A stretch of 25,339 nucleotides of DNA. Origin: JBBSVE01 sp038233815. GTDB lineage: Bacteria; Pseudomonadota; Alphaproteobacteria; Rhodobacterales; Rhodobacteraceae. Below, piece by piece: positions 8,008 to 15,522 of the stretch (within the stretch, counting starts at the first letter, position 1; each line of letters begins with the position of its first letter). The stretch lies in NCBI GenBank assembly GCA_038233815.1, contig JBBSVE010000038.1, forward strand, positions 1 through 25,339. Direction: 5' to 3'. Both the position numbers and the translations under genes were made by a program. The notes under the pieces are model-generated. The model worked only from the letters and a program-made list of their open reading frames with translations. It was not told the origin of the DNA and did no database searches.

Positions 8008-8519
8008 TGGCGCTGGTCCTGCTCGCCGCCTGCGCGCGCCCGGTGATGGACACGGGCGCGTTCCGCACGGCGTCGGCCCCGATCTATTCCAACGCGTCGC
8101 TCGACATCGGGCGGATGACCGGGCGCTGGGCCGAGGTCGCAACCTTTGCCGCGCCGGGATCGACACCCTGCGGCCCCGCGGGGGTGGAGATCGTGCGCGA
8201 CGCGACGGGGCTGACGATCTCCGGCGCACTCTGCCTTTCGGGCCGGCGGATTGCGGTGAACGGGCCGCTGGCGCCGGCGGGGACGGGGCGGTTCCGGCTG
8301 CCGGGTGCGGACCCGCGCGGGATCGGTCAGGTCTGGTGGGTGCTTTGGGTCGATACCGGATACCGGACGCTGATCGTGGGGACGCCCTCGGGGGATTTCG
8401 GTTTCATCCTGAACCGGGATGGCGCGCTGCCGTCCGACAGGGGAACGGCGGCGCGCGACGTGCTCGATTTCAACGGCTACGATGTGGGGCGGATGGTGGT
8501 GGTGCCCGTCGCGGGCTGA
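7995..8519 (+). CDS. Lipocalin-family lipoprotein (Blc-like)
   Basis: The 174-residue protein begins with a very short signal and the lipobox LLAAC, followed by a lipocalin domain. The first lipocalin signature is seen as MTGRWAEVATF (G-x-W), and the later segment WWVLWVDTGYRTLIVGTPSGDFGFILNR fits the strand pair of Blc-type bacterial lipocalins. Such proteins bind lipids or small hydrophobic ligands at the envelope. The GTG at 7995 is preferred because GGAGGG lies 8 nt upstream and it supplies the basic MHRL start; the ATG at 8007 (overlapping the previous stop as TGATG) would leave only eight residues before the Cys. It overlaps the Cys-rich lipoprotein gene. The chain is shorter and more divergent than E. 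coli Blc, so ligand is unknown. Confidence 0.82.
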   Translation: MHRLMALVLLAACARPVMDTGAFRTASAPIYSNASLDIGRMTGRWAEVATFAAPGSTPCGPAGVEIVRDATGLTISGALCLSGRRIAVNGPLAPAGTGRFRLPGADPRGIGQVWWVLWVDTGYRTLIVGTPSGDFGFILNRDGALPSDRGTAARDVLDFNGYDVGRMVVVPVAG

Positions 8520-8526
8520 CCCTGCC

Positions 8527-9384
8527 TTACCCGAGCGTCTTCCTCAGCGCGCGCAGATGAGCGGCCGTGTCGCGCGCGCCGGTCGCGGCCTCGCGCACCA
8601 GCCAGTCGAAATGCTGCGTCAGGCTTGCCACCCGCACCGAATCCCGGAACGCGAGGTAGTGCCGGCCGAGATAGACCACCGCCAGCAGCGGTCCGAACAC
8701 CGTGACCGGGGCGGAAAACACCCGCTTCGCGTCGAAAAGATAAATCCGCAGCGAAGGGTAGAGCTGCTCCCCCAGTGCTATCAGTCGGTCGAGCTGCGCC
8801 CGGCGCACCGCCACCGGCAGCCCGTCGTAATAGCCCGTCGCATGAGTGAAGGCCGCAAGCTCGTGCACCGGCATCGCGATCTCGTAGTCCGAGCGCGCGT
8901 CCCGCATCCACGCCAGCCGGTCCTCGAATGCACCGATTGCCTGTTCGGCGCTGCGGCCAAGCTGCGGCTCGTATTCCCACGCCACCATCTCACGGATCTT
9001 GAGCATGTCGGGCAGGGCCGCGGGCACATGGCGGATCTTGTAGCCCGCCGCCTCCCGGTGCCAGTCGAAGATCGCCTGATCGATGAGCGCACGCGGCGCC
9101 TCGGTGATGGTGAGCGAGGTGGCGAGGAGGTCGGCCAGCGGCTCGGGCCGTTCCGACAGGCCCAAAAGCCAGTCCGCCGAAATCCCGAGCGTCGCCGCGC
9201 AGTCGGCCACAAGCTGCGCGCCGGGCAGCCGCGTGCCGTCCGCCAGAAGCTGCGAGATGGTGGAGCGTTCAACCCCCGTCGCCCGTGCCAGCGCGCTCTG
9301 GCTGACGGCACGCAGGGCCATCGCCTCCGCCAGCCGGGTGCGGAACAGGGAGGATCGCGCGCGTTTGTTCAGTAAAGAAGACAC
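8527..9384 (-). CDS. XRE-family transcriptional regulator
   Basis: The 285-residue protein has an N-terminal Cro/C1-type helix-turn-helix (residues about 15-70): RTRLAEAMALRAVSQSALARATGVERSTISQLLADGTRLPGAQLVADCAATLGIS, read here in pieces as the HTH core SQSALARATGVERSTISQLL. The remaining 200 residues form a conserved-looking alpha/beta effector or oligomerisation region (for example FDWHREAAGYKIRHVP and LRIYLFDAKRVFSAPVTVFG) that I cannot assign to a named domain. The start is a GTG at 9384. The gene is divergent from the desaturase, and a palindrome (9393-9406) lies only 8 bp upstream of its start, consistent with autoregulation and control of the neighbour. The ligand is unknown. Confidence 0.88.
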   Translation of the reverse strand: MSSLLNKRARSSLFRTRLAEAMALRAVSQSALARATGVERSTISQLLADGTRLPGAQLVADCAATLGISADWLLGLSERPEPLADLLATSLTITEAPRALIDQAIFDWHREAAGYKIRHVPAALPDMLKIREMVAWEYEPQLGRSAEQAIGAFEDRLAWMRDARSDYEIAMPVHELAAFTHATGYYDGLPVAVRRAQLDRLIALGEQLYPSLRIYLFDAKRVFSAPVTVFGPLLAVVYLGRHYLAFRDSVRVASLTQHFDWLVREAATGARDTAAHLRALRKTLG

Positions 9385-9392
9385 ATGATGAC

Positions 9393-9406
9393 CATTGTAA
9401 ACAATG
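9393..9406. promoter_or_regulatory. Palindrome CATTGT-AA-ACAATG, candidate XRE operator
   Basis: Perfect 6-bp arms separated by AA, 8 bp upstream of the XRE gene's GTG and in the region shared with the divergent desaturase. Position and symmetry suit a dimeric HTH regulator acting on its own promoter; binding is inferred, not shown. Confidence 0.5.
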
Positions 9407-9461
9407 ATAATGCGATGTTTCCAAGGTTGAGAATAGGCGACATGTCCATTTCGATGTAACG

Positions 9462-9478
9462 TTTCCGTGACACGGAAA
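9462..9478. promoter_or_regulatory. Perfect palindrome TTTCCGTG-A-CACGGAAA before the desaturase
   Basis: Two exact 8-bp arms with a single central base end 8 nt before the desaturase GTG. The right arm contains most of the likely ribosome-binding site (GGAAAGG), so the element could be a repressor operator or could restrict ribosome access. A further palindrome, GACATGTC, lies at 9439-9446. Confidence 0.5.
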
Positions 9479-9486
9479 GGTTCAGT

Positions 9487-10401
9487 GTGACGTCAGGGGG
9501 TGTGGTGGGGTTCGGGAAGCGGTTCGTCGAATGGCCGACGCTTGCGGTGATGGCTGCGACATGGGCGGTCTGGCTCGTCGCGACCTCCGTGCTCTACGGT
9601 GCAGCGCCGGTGCTGGCGACCCTTCTGACCGGCATCGCGATAGCGCAACACGCCTCGTTGCAGCACGAGGCGCTGCATGGGCATCCGTTCCGCGCGCCGT
9701 GGCTGAACGAAGGCCTGATGACGCCCGCGCCGGGGCTGACGGTGCCCTACGGGCGGTTCCGCGACACGCATCTGGCGCATCATTTCGATCCGGTCCTGAC
9801 CGACCCCTACGACGACCCCGAAACGAACTATTTCGCGCCCGAGGTCTGGGTTGGCTTTCCGACCCCGCTCAAGGCGCTCCTGACCGTGAACAACACGCTG
9901 ATCGGGCGGATCGTGCTGGGGCCCATTATCGGCACCGCGATCTGGCTCGGACGCGAGGGGCTGCGCCTTGTGGCGGGCGAGGGCACTGTGCGGCGCGACT
10001 GGGCGCTCCATCTGGCAGGTCTGGTGCCGGTGCTGGTGTGGGTCGGGCTCTCCGCGATGCCGGTCTGGGCCTACCTTATGGCGGTGTGGATCGGGCATGG
10101 GCTGCTGAAAATCCGCACATTCCTCGAGCATCGCGCCCATGCCGAGCCCCGCGCCCGCACCGTGATCGTGGAGGATCGGGGTCCGCTGTCGATCCTGTTT
10201 CTCAACAACAACTTCCATGCCGTGCATCACATGCATCCGAAGGTGCCGTGGTATCGGCTTCCCGCACTTTATGCCGCGAACCGCGACCATTACCTGCGCC
10301 GGAACGGCGGCTATTCCTATACCGGTTACGGGCAGGTGTTCCGCCGCTTCCTGTTGCGCCGGAAGGACCCGCTGGCGCACCCGGGCTTCGGGCGCCGCTA
10401 A
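9487..10401 (+). CDS. Membrane fatty acid desaturase/hydroxylase (di-iron)
   Basis: The 304-residue protein is a membrane-bound non-heme di-iron enzyme of the fatty acid desaturase / carotenoid hydroxylase-ketolase superfamily. Three histidine boxes are visible: HEALH within QHEALHGHP near residue 60, HLAHHF near 97, and HAVHHMHP near 245. Hydrophobic stretches at about 16-55, 137-155 and 173-205 supply the membrane segments. The GTG start at 9487 follows GGAAAGG. The substrate cannot be told from sequence: acyl chains or carotenoids are both possible. It is divergent from an XRE regulator across a palindrome-rich 102-bp region and converges on the Nudix gene with a 9-bp gap. Regulation by the neighbouring XRE protein is a reasonable inference. 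Confidence 0.88.
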   Translation: MTSGGVVGFGKRFVEWPTLAVMAATWAVWLVATSVLYGAAPVLATLLTGIAIAQHASLQHEALHGHPFRAPWLNEGLMTPAPGLTVPYGRFRDTHLAHHFDPVLTDPYDDPETNYFAPEVWVGFPTPLKALLTVNNTLIGRIVLGPIIGTAIWLGREGLRLVAGEGTVRRDWALHLAGLVPVLVWVGLSAMPVWAYLMAVWIGHGLLKIRTFLEHRAHAEPRARTVIVEDRGPLSILFLNNNFHAVHHMHPKVPWYRLPALYAANRDHYLRRNGGYSYTGYGQVFRRFLLRRKDPLAHPGFGRR

Positions 10402-10410
10402 GACCACGGG

Positions 10411-11064
10411 TCAGAGCAGCCGACGGAAACTGGGGACCGGCCCCGAATTGTCGAAGAACGGCACGCCCGCAGGGTCCGGTCCTTCGCGCAGCGCGCGGGC
10501 GGCCTCTGCCAGCACCACCCCGGTTATGAAAGGCATATCGAGCGTGCGGGCGCGGTCGAGCGCGACCCAGCGCAGGTGCGACAGTTCGGCCGAGGCCGCC
10601 GTCATGTCGTCGGGATCGCCGTGGAGCGCGGTCGCGGGCACCAGAAAGAATCGCGCGTCGAACCGGCGTGGCAGCCCTCGCGGCGTGATGGCGCGAAAGA
10701 GAAAGCGGAGCGCGCTGGCGTCCGGGGCAAGCCCTGCTGCGCCGGGGACGGTTCGTGAGACGCCGGATCGCGCTACGGCTAGGCCCGTCTCCTCCCGCAG
10801 CTCGCGGATCGCGGCGGTGACCAGTGCGTCGGGGTCGGCGTCGCTCATCAGCGTCAGCCGGTGCGCGCAGGTTGAGGGGAGGCGGGCCGCGAACGCCGTT
10901 CCGTGATCGCCCGGATCCACCGCACCGCCGGGAAAGACATATTTCGAAGGCATGAAAACCGCGCCGTGACTGCGCTGGCCCATCAGCACCTCCGCCCCGC
11001 CCGTCCCGGTCCGACGCCAGAGCACGACCGACGCGGCGGCACGGATAGGTGTGGCCTCAGTCAC
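10411..11064 (-). CDS. Nudix hydrolase, NUDT19-like
   Basis: Nudix enzymes hydrolyse nucleoside diphosphates linked to another moiety. The 217-residue product shows the split Nudix box typical of NUDT19/CoA-diphosphatase-like members: KYVFPGGAVDPGD, a long insert, then AAIRELREETGLAV with the metal-binding REEXGL-type residues. The C-terminal half includes FDARFFLVPA and LRWVALDRA. The start is set at the GTG at 11064, which overlaps the stop of the upstream DUF983 gene (GTGACTGA), rather than at 11115 deep inside that gene. This overlap implies translational coupling. The substrate is not determined; a CoA-ester or similar is only a family-based guess. Confidence 0.9.
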   Translation of the reverse strand: MTEATPIRAAASVVLWRRTGTGGAEVLMGQRSHGAVFMPSKYVFPGGAVDPGDHGTAFAARLPSTCAHRLTLMSDADPDALVTAAIRELREETGLAVARSGVSRTVPGAAGLAPDASALRFLFRAITPRGLPRRFDARFFLVPATALHGDPDDMTAASAELSHLRWVALDRARTLDMPFITGVVLAEAARALREGPDPAGVPFFDNSGPVPSFRRLL

Positions 11065-11443
11065 CCCCGCCGAAGCCGTGCATCCGCTTGGCCCACTGCA
11101 TGCCGACGAGCGCACCCTTCAGCCGCGGGAGCAGGAAGAGCGACAATGCCACCGTGCCGACCGAAAAGATGGTGGCGAGCACCAGGGGCTCCGGCCGGTA
11201 TTCGACGAAGACCAGCAGGATCAGCGGCGCCATCAGATGCCCGACGAGCAGGATCGTGAGATAGGCCGGCCCGTCGTCAGCCCGGTGATGATGAAGCGAC
11301 TCGCCGCAGACCGGGCAGGTTTCGCGGACCTGAAGATAGCCGCGCAGCATCGGGCCTGCGCCGCAATTCGGGCAGCGCCGGCGCCAGCCGCGTTTCAGGG
11401 CTAGCATGGTGTTGCGCTCGGCCTCGATCGTGTCGGTCTGCAT
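11057..11443 (-). CDS. DUF983 membrane protein
   Basis: The 128-residue protein has two zinc-ribbon-like cysteine pairs near the N terminus (CPNCG, then CPVCGESLHHH), followed by two hydrophobic segments (about 60-80 and 86-105), and ends in a basic tail. This is the DUF983 architecture; the family's function is unknown. The ATG at 11443 is preferred because GGAGGCGGAG stands directly upstream; the in-frame ATG at 11476 would precede that site. Its stop overlaps the start of the Nudix gene, so the two are likely one operon, a pairing commonly seen in related bacteria. Confidence 0.9.
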   Translation of the reverse strand: MQTDTIEAERNTMLALKRGWRRRCPNCGAGPMLRGYLQVRETCPVCGESLHHHRADDGPAYLTILLVGHLMAPLILLVFVEYRPEPLVLATIFSVGTVALSLFLLPRLKGALVGMQWAKRMHGFGGGD

Positions 11444-11632
11444 CGCTCCGCCTCCGCTCCTCCCGATTCCACGCATCTAGGGGGTTCCGGGGGCAAAGGG
11501 GAGGGGGAAGCGTCCGGTTGCGGCCCCTTGTCGCGAAAATGACGGCAATGGGCGACGGATCGAGGCGAGAGGGGCGTTAGGGCTGTGTGCACGAGGCAAG
11601 CGGTTTGCCCCGGAATTTGCAGGGACCGACCC

Positions 11633-12160
11633 ATGATCAGACGCGCAGGACTGACAGCGGCATGTATCGCCGCGGGCCTTACGGCCCCCGGACTGGCGCA
11701 GGACACGCCGACGCCGAGCCCGGACGTTGCCGGAAGCATCCAGCAGACCGACGGAACCGGTAACGGCGCCGGCATGGGCGCGAAAGCGCAGGCCGCAAGG
11801 GCGGTGCGCATCAACAGCCTCGACACCGACGCGAACGGCAAGATCGACGCGCAGGAACTGTCCGCACGGTTCATGCAGAACGCAAAGGAGCGGTCCGAGG
11901 CCCGTGCAGCAACGATCGTCAAGCGGTTGGACGTGAACGGTGACGAGCAGCTTTCCGCGGCCGAGCTTGCGGTCCCGCTGATGGCGGACGACCGGATCGA
12001 TTCCGACCGGGACGGGCCCATGTCGAAGCAAGAGGTGAGGGCCGCGCGCGACCGGAAGATGGGCCATCGCGCCGGGACTCACGGGCATTGTCACGACGAG
12101 TGGAAACGCAAGCACGGCCCCGACGGCGCGTCGAAGCCGCACCATGAGGAAAACCGCTGA
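11633..12160 (+). CDS. Periplasmic EF-hand protein with His/Cys-rich tail
   Basis: The 175-residue product has a signal peptide (basic IRR, hydrophobic Ala/Leu stretch, probable cleavage near GLAQ-D at residues 20-24), then three EF-hand loops: DTDANGKIDAQE (64-75), DVNGDEQLSAAE (100-111) and DSDRDGPMSKQE (123-134). Loop 1 has all canonical calcium ligands (positions 1,3,5,9,12). The C-terminal tail from 145 onward is rich in His plus one Cys (H145, H150, H152, C153, H154, H161, H170, H171), suggesting transition-metal binding. The ATG at 11633 gives a proper signal peptide; an earlier ATG at 11585 does not. It lies just upstream of a sigma/anti-sigma/metal-sensor cassette, separated by a strong hairpin, so it may be a target or partner of that system. 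The role is otherwise unknown. Confidence 0.88.
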   Translation: MIRRAGLTAACIAAGLTAPGLAQDTPTPSPDVAGSIQQTDGTGNGAGMGAKAQAARAVRINSLDTDANGKIDAQELSARFMQNAKERSEARAATIVKRLDVNGDEQLSAAELAVPLMADDRIDSDRDGPMSKQEVRAARDRKMGHRAGTHGHCHDEWKRKHGPDGASKPHHEENR

Positions 12161-12168
12161 CCCGGCGC

Positions 12169-12206
12169 GGCTCCGGGCACCCGCGATATGTCGGGTGCCC
12201 GGAGCC
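12169..12206 (+). terminator. Strong 15-bp hairpin between EF-hand and sigma genes
   Basis: GGCTCCGGGCACCCG (12169-12183) pairs exactly with CGGGTGCCCGGAGCC (12192-12206) around an 8-nt loop, 8 bp after the EF-hand stop. There is no U-tract, so it may terminate inefficiently, protect the 3' end of the EF-hand mRNA, or partially insulate the downstream sigma operon. Confidence 0.7.
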
Positions 12207-12212
12207 TGCGCG

Positions 12213-12240
12213 TTGAACTGGTGTACAGGGTCGGGATAAT
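12213..12240 (+). promoter_or_regulatory. Candidate promoter for the ECF sigma operon
   Basis: TTGAAC (12213-12218), a 16-nt spacer and GATAAT (12235-12240) resemble a housekeeping promoter. The -10 ends 8 nt before the ATG at 12249, which would make the mRNA leaderless or nearly so. It follows the hairpin, consistent with an independent start. Confidence 0.4.
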
Positions 12241-12248
12241 GCGACGCG

Positions 12249-12857
12249 ATGGAGATGCCCCCGGACTGCCCGACCGCGACCGGCGCCCTGTCGGACGCGG
12301 CGCTGTTGCGTCGCTACGCGACCGGCGACGCCCGCGCGGCAGGGGTGCTGGCCCAGCGGCTGGTGCCGCGTATCCTCGGCTACGCGACGCGGCTTCTGGG
12401 CGGCGACCGGGCAGAGGCGGAGGATGTGGCGCAGGAGACGATGCTGCGGCTCTGGCGCGTCGCACCCGACTGGCGCGACGGCGAGGCGCAGGTGTCGACA
12501 TGGATGTACCGGGTCGCCACGAACCTGTGCACCGACCGGTTGAGGCGGAGAGTGCGGCGCCGGTCGGTCACGCTCGACGATGCGCCCGAGGTGGCGGACG
12601 GGGCCGGGGGGGCCGAGGCGGGACTGATCGAGGCGGACCGTCACGGTGCGCTTCACGCGGCCCTCGGCCAGTTGCCGGACCGGCAGCGGCAGGCCGTGAT
12701 CCTGCGCCATATCGAAGGGATGGCGAACCCCGACATTGCCGCGGTGATGAAGATCGGGGTGGAGGCGGTGGAGAGCCTGACCGCGCGGGGCAGGCGGGCG
12801 CTGGCCGCGGCGCTGGCGGGACGCAAGGGGGAGATCGGCTATGGCCGTGACGATTGA
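12249..12857 (+). CDS. ECF-type RNA polymerase sigma factor
   Basis: The 202-residue protein has the two-domain ECF layout. Region 2 is seen as AQRLVPRILGYATRLLGG, AEAEDVAQETMLRLW and STWMYRVATNLCTDRLRRR (about residues 35-100). Region 4 is seen as ALGQLPDRQRQAVILRHIEGMANPDIAAVM and a following recognition helix (about 138-190). The ATG at 12249 is chosen; another ATG two codons later cannot be excluded and no clear ribosome-binding site is present. The 3' end overlaps the next gene by 17 bp. The gene order sigma, membrane protein, periplasmic metal-sensor-like protein suggests a stress-responsive unit reporting envelope metal or oxidative state; the inducer is not known. Confidence 0.93.
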   Translation: MEMPPDCPTATGALSDAALLRRYATGDARAAGVLAQRLVPRILGYATRLLGGDRAEAEDVAQETMLRLWRVAPDWRDGEAQVSTWMYRVATNLCTDRLRRRVRRRSVTLDDAPEVADGAGGAEAGLIEADRHGALHAALGQLPDRQRQAVILRHIEGMANPDIAAVMKIGVEAVESLTARGRRALAAALAGRKGEIGYGRDD

Positions 12858-13206
12858 CGAAAGCGGCGACGCGCTCGACCAGCTGTTCGCAGCGGAGCGG
12901 GCAGTGTCGTTCCGCGCCTCCCCGGCGCTGATGGCGCGGGTGGCTGCGGACGCGCGAAAGCTGCAGCCGCGTCCGGTGCGGGGGGCGGCTTTGGGCCAGC
13001 GGCTGCGTCATCTGCTGACGGGTGGGCTTCGCGGCGGTTTCGCCGTTGCGGGGATGGCCGGAGCGGCACTGGCCGGCCTCTGGCTCGGTCTGGTGCCGCC
13101 CGCGCCGTTGGCCGACGTGACCGACGCGCTCTGGCAGGACGAAAGCGTGGCGTCGGTGGAGCTGATCCCCGACTACGACGACATGTTGCCGGGGGTCACG
13201 CCATGA
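12841..13206 (+). CDS. Single-pass membrane protein, probable anti-sigma factor
   Basis: The 121-residue protein has an N-terminal cytoplasmic part (DESGDALDQLFAAERAVSFRASPALMARVAADARK in outline), one membrane segment near residues 63-83 (FAVAGMAGAALAGLWLGL) and a short acidic periplasmic end. It overlaps the sigma gene by 17 bp and the following gene by 4 bp (ATGA), so the three are translationally coupled. Position and topology suggest an anti-sigma factor, but no zinc-binding anti-sigma (HxxxCxxC) motif is present, so the call relies on context. It could instead be a membrane partner of the downstream sensor. Confidence 0.6.
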   Translation: MAVTIDESGDALDQLFAAERAVSFRASPALMARVAADARKLQPRPVRGAALGQRLRHLLTGGLRGGFAVAGMAGAALAGLWLGLVPPAPLADVTDALWQDESVASVELIPDYDDMLPGVTP

Positions 13207-13664
13207 CAGGATCGCGTCGATGGGTGCTGACCGGATCGCTGGTGCTGAACTTCCTGCTGGTGGGCCTCCTCGGCGGCAGCCTGATCCGGGAGCGGATGCT
13301 CGGCGCGCCACCAGTAGCGGTGCGCGCGCTGGGATTCGGTCCCTTCACCGCCGCGCTGACGTCTGCGGATAAGGCGGCGCTGCGCAAGGCGTGGATCGCG
13401 CGCGCGCCGGACCTTCGCGCGGCCCAAAGCGAAATGCGCGCCGACATGGCGACGTTCGACGCCCTGCTGCGGGCCGTGCCGTTCGAGCGTGCGGCGCTCG
13501 AGACCGCGCTGTCGCGCGAGGCGGAGCGGGCGCAGGCGCGGCGCATGCTGGGTCAGTCGCTGCTGCTGGACCGGATGGCCGCGATGACCGATGCCGGGCG
13601 CAGCGCCTTCGCCGACCGGCTGGAGGATGCGATGGCCCAAAGGCACCGGGGCCGAAAGCCCTGA
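13203..13664 (+). CDS. Periplasmic heavy-metal sensor-like protein (Spy/CpxP/CnrX class)
   Basis: The 153-residue product has an N-terminal membrane anchor or uncleaved signal (WVLTGSLVLNFLLVGLLGG, residues 7-25) and an all-helical periplasmic domain. The order of helices (LTSADKAALRKAW, LRAAQSEMRADMATFDALL, FERAALETALSREAERAQ, DAGRSAFADRLED) matches the Spy/CpxP-related metal-resistance family that includes CnrX. No His/Met metal cluster is obvious, so metal binding is not demonstrated. It overlaps the upstream gene by 4 bp and ends 4 bp from the convergent cyclase. Together with the sigma and membrane proteins it resembles the cnrYXH logic of periplasmic sensor, membrane anti-sigma and ECF sigma, although in a different order. 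Confidence 0.8.
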   Translation: MTGSRRWVLTGSLVLNFLLVGLLGGSLIRERMLGAPPVAVRALGFGPFTAALTSADKAALRKAWIARAPDLRAAQSEMRADMATFDALLRAVPFERAALETALSREAERAQARRMLGQSLLLDRMAAMTDAGRSAFADRLEDAMAQRHRGRKP

Positions 13665-13668
13665 CGGA

Positions 13669-15087
13669 TCAGCTTGCCGACAGGTAGCGCAGGACGTTGC
13701 GTTGCTGGCCGGATGCGCCAACCGTGACACGGTTGCGTCCGTTCATCTTGGCGGAGAGGAGCGCCTGATCCGCCCGGTCGAAGGCCGGGGCATCGCTGCC
13801 GGTGCCCGCGGTCCCGGGCTGCTCGCCGCTGGCCAGTCCGACCGATGCGGTCATCCGCACGCTTTTTCCCCCGGTCAGTGCGATGGGACGTTCGGCCACC
13901 GACCGGCAGAGCCGCTCCGCGATGGCGCGGGCACAGGCCATGTCGGTGTCGGGCAGAGCGACCAGAAACTCCTCGCCACCGATCCGCGCCAGAAGGTCGG
14001 CGGACCGCAGGTTCGCGGTGAGGCGGGCGGCCACCTCCATCAGCACGGCGTCGCCGGCGGGGTGTCCGTGGGTGTCGTTGACCGCCTTGAAATGGTCGAG
14101 GTCGATGACCATCACCGCATAGGGCGTGCCATGGCGCACCGCGCCCTGCGCGATGTCGCGCAACTGTCCAAGGCCGGACCGGCGGTTCCAGAGCCCGGTC
14201 AAGGGGTCTATCGCGGCCAGCCGCAGCCCGTTGCGGACCGAGGCGCGCAGCCGGTCACCGTGACGCTTGCGCTCCAGGATGCGGCGCAGGCGCAGCGCCA
14301 GTTCGCGCATCGAGCCCTCGCTCCGCACCACGTCGTCGGCGCCCAGATCGTAGCCCATCGCGGCGTCGAGCCGGCTGCCCGCCGCACCCACGACGCAGAT
14401 CCCGGAATAGCGCCCGAGGCTCTTGCTCCTGAGTTCGGAGACGAGGCGAAGGTGCGCACCGCGGTCCTCGCTCTCGGCCTCGATCACGTAGATGTCGGGC
14501 GGCGGGGTAGCGCCCGCATCCGACAGCGCATCCTCGCGCGACAGGATCAGCATCCTGTGCGGCATCTCGCGGGCCAGCTCTCGGCGCATGCGGAGCGCGG
14601 TGTCGGGCCGGAGCGTGACGAGCGCCACGGTCGCGGCCGGGGCGAACCCCTCGGCGGCCTCCGCAAACCCCAGCGCATGGAGCGATGCGCCGCCGCCCTC
14701 CATCTCGGTCAGCGCTTCGCGGCCGCGCATCAGGTTGCGGACCCGGGCCAGCAGCGTCTCGGTGTCCGTGCCCTTGCCCATCACGTCGTCGGCGCCGGCC
14801 GCGAGGGCGGCCAGCCGCTCCTCCTCCTCGCAGTCCGAGGTGACGATCATGACGGGGATCGCCCGCGTCACGGGATCGGCGCGGAGCCGGCTCAGCACCT
14901 CGGTCGCGGCCATGTCGGGCAGCGCCAGATCGAGCAGGATGAGATCAGGCACCGCCTCTCGCGCGAGCTTCAGGCAGCCTGCCCCGTCGACCGCGATCAG
15001 AGTGTCATAGAAGGCCGCACCGAACTTGACCTTGTAGACGATCCGGTTGGTCGCCGTGCCGTCGACTATCAGTATCCTGCCTGCCAT
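13669..15087 (-). CDS. PleD-like REC-REC-GGDEF diguanylate cyclase response regulator
   Basis: This 472-residue protein should make cyclic di-GMP when phosphorylated. Receiver 1 (about 4-120) has Asp9, phosphoacceptor Asp53 in LILLDLALPD, Thr83 and Lys105; the usual second acidic residue after Asp9 is Gly10. Receiver 2 (about 152-270) lacks a phosphoacceptor (Glu203 in DIYVIEAES) and probably serves dimerisation, as in PleD. The GGDEF domain (about 290-460) has DPLTGLWNRR, DLDHFKAVND and an active GGEEF (370-374), with an intact inhibitory I-site RSAD at 361-364, five residues before the signature. No divK gene is adjacent; DUF3572 is divergent. Expected role is control of motility/attachment or cell-cycle traits, inferred from family. 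Confidence 0.92.
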   Translation of the reverse strand: MAGRILIVDGTATNRIVYKVKFGAAFYDTLIAVDGAGCLKLAREAVPDLILLDLALPDMAATEVLSRLRADPVTRAIPVMIVTSDCEEEERLAALAAGADDVMGKGTDTETLLARVRNLMRGREALTEMEGGGASLHALGFAEAAEGFAPAATVALVTLRPDTALRMRRELAREMPHRMLILSREDALSDAGATPPPDIYVIEAESEDRGAHLRLVSELRSKSLGRYSGICVVGAAGSRLDAAMGYDLGADDVVRSEGSMRELALRLRRILERKRHGDRLRASVRNGLRLAAIDPLTGLWNRRSGLGQLRDIAQGAVRHGTPYAVMVIDLDHFKAVNDTHGHPAGDAVLMEVAARLTANLRSADLLARIGGEEFLVALPDTDMACARAIAERLCRSVAERPIALTGGKSVRMTASVGLASGEQPGTAGTGSDAPAFDRADQALLSAKMNGRNRVTVGASGQQRNVLRYLSAS

Positions 15088-15223
15088 GATGTCTACGCCC
15101 GCACCTTGAATCCGTGCTCCAAGAATGCTGCCGATTAGGTTAAGGATTCCTTTCGGCGGCCTTTACGGAATGACGAGAATTAACCCGATCCGCGCCCTGC
15201 GGACCCGAAATGGAGGCAGAACG

Positions 15224-15508
15224 ATGACCGATCGGCGACAATCCGCTGAAAGCCTCGCGCTCGAGGCGTTCGTCTGGATCGCGGAGCAGGAAGACCTCCT
15301 CGGCGCATTCCTCGGTTCCAGCGGATTCGACCCGCACGATATCGGCGCCGCGGTCCAGACGCCCGAGTTTCTGGCGGCGGCCCTCGACTTCCTTCTGGCC
15401 GAGGATGCGCGGGTCATGGCGTTCTGCGACGCAAGGGGCATGAAATACACCGAACCGATGCAGGCCCGCTTTGCCCTGCCGGGCGGCGATGCGGTGCACT
15501 GGACCTGA
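15224..15508 (+). CDS. DUF3572 family protein
   Basis: Small acidic, mostly helical 94-residue protein of the alphaproteobacterial DUF3572 family. Recognisable segments are AESLALEAFVWIAEQEDLLGAFLGSSGFDP in outline, PEFLAAALDFLLAEDARVMAFCDARG, and a variable tail. Function is unknown. The ATG at 15224 is chosen because GGAGGCAG is 8 nt upstream and the protein then starts at the conserved region; the ATG at 15125 would read through the intergenic region. It is divergent from a PleD-like cyclase, an association also seen in relatives, and 14 bp upstream of the HAD gene, so the latter two are probably cotranscribed. Confidence 0.87.
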   Translation: MTDRRQSAESLALEAFVWIAEQEDLLGAFLGSSGFDPHDIGAAVQTPEFLAAALDFLLAEDARVMAFCDARGMKYTEPMQARFALPGGDAVHWT

Positions 15509-15522
15509 AGGAGTATGAAACG

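Noticed and set aside
15138..15185. Two TTAACC-type half-sites (15138-15143 and 15180-15185) between the PleD-like gene and DUF3572
   Set aside because: They lack a correctly spaced second half, so CtrA control of this region is not supported.
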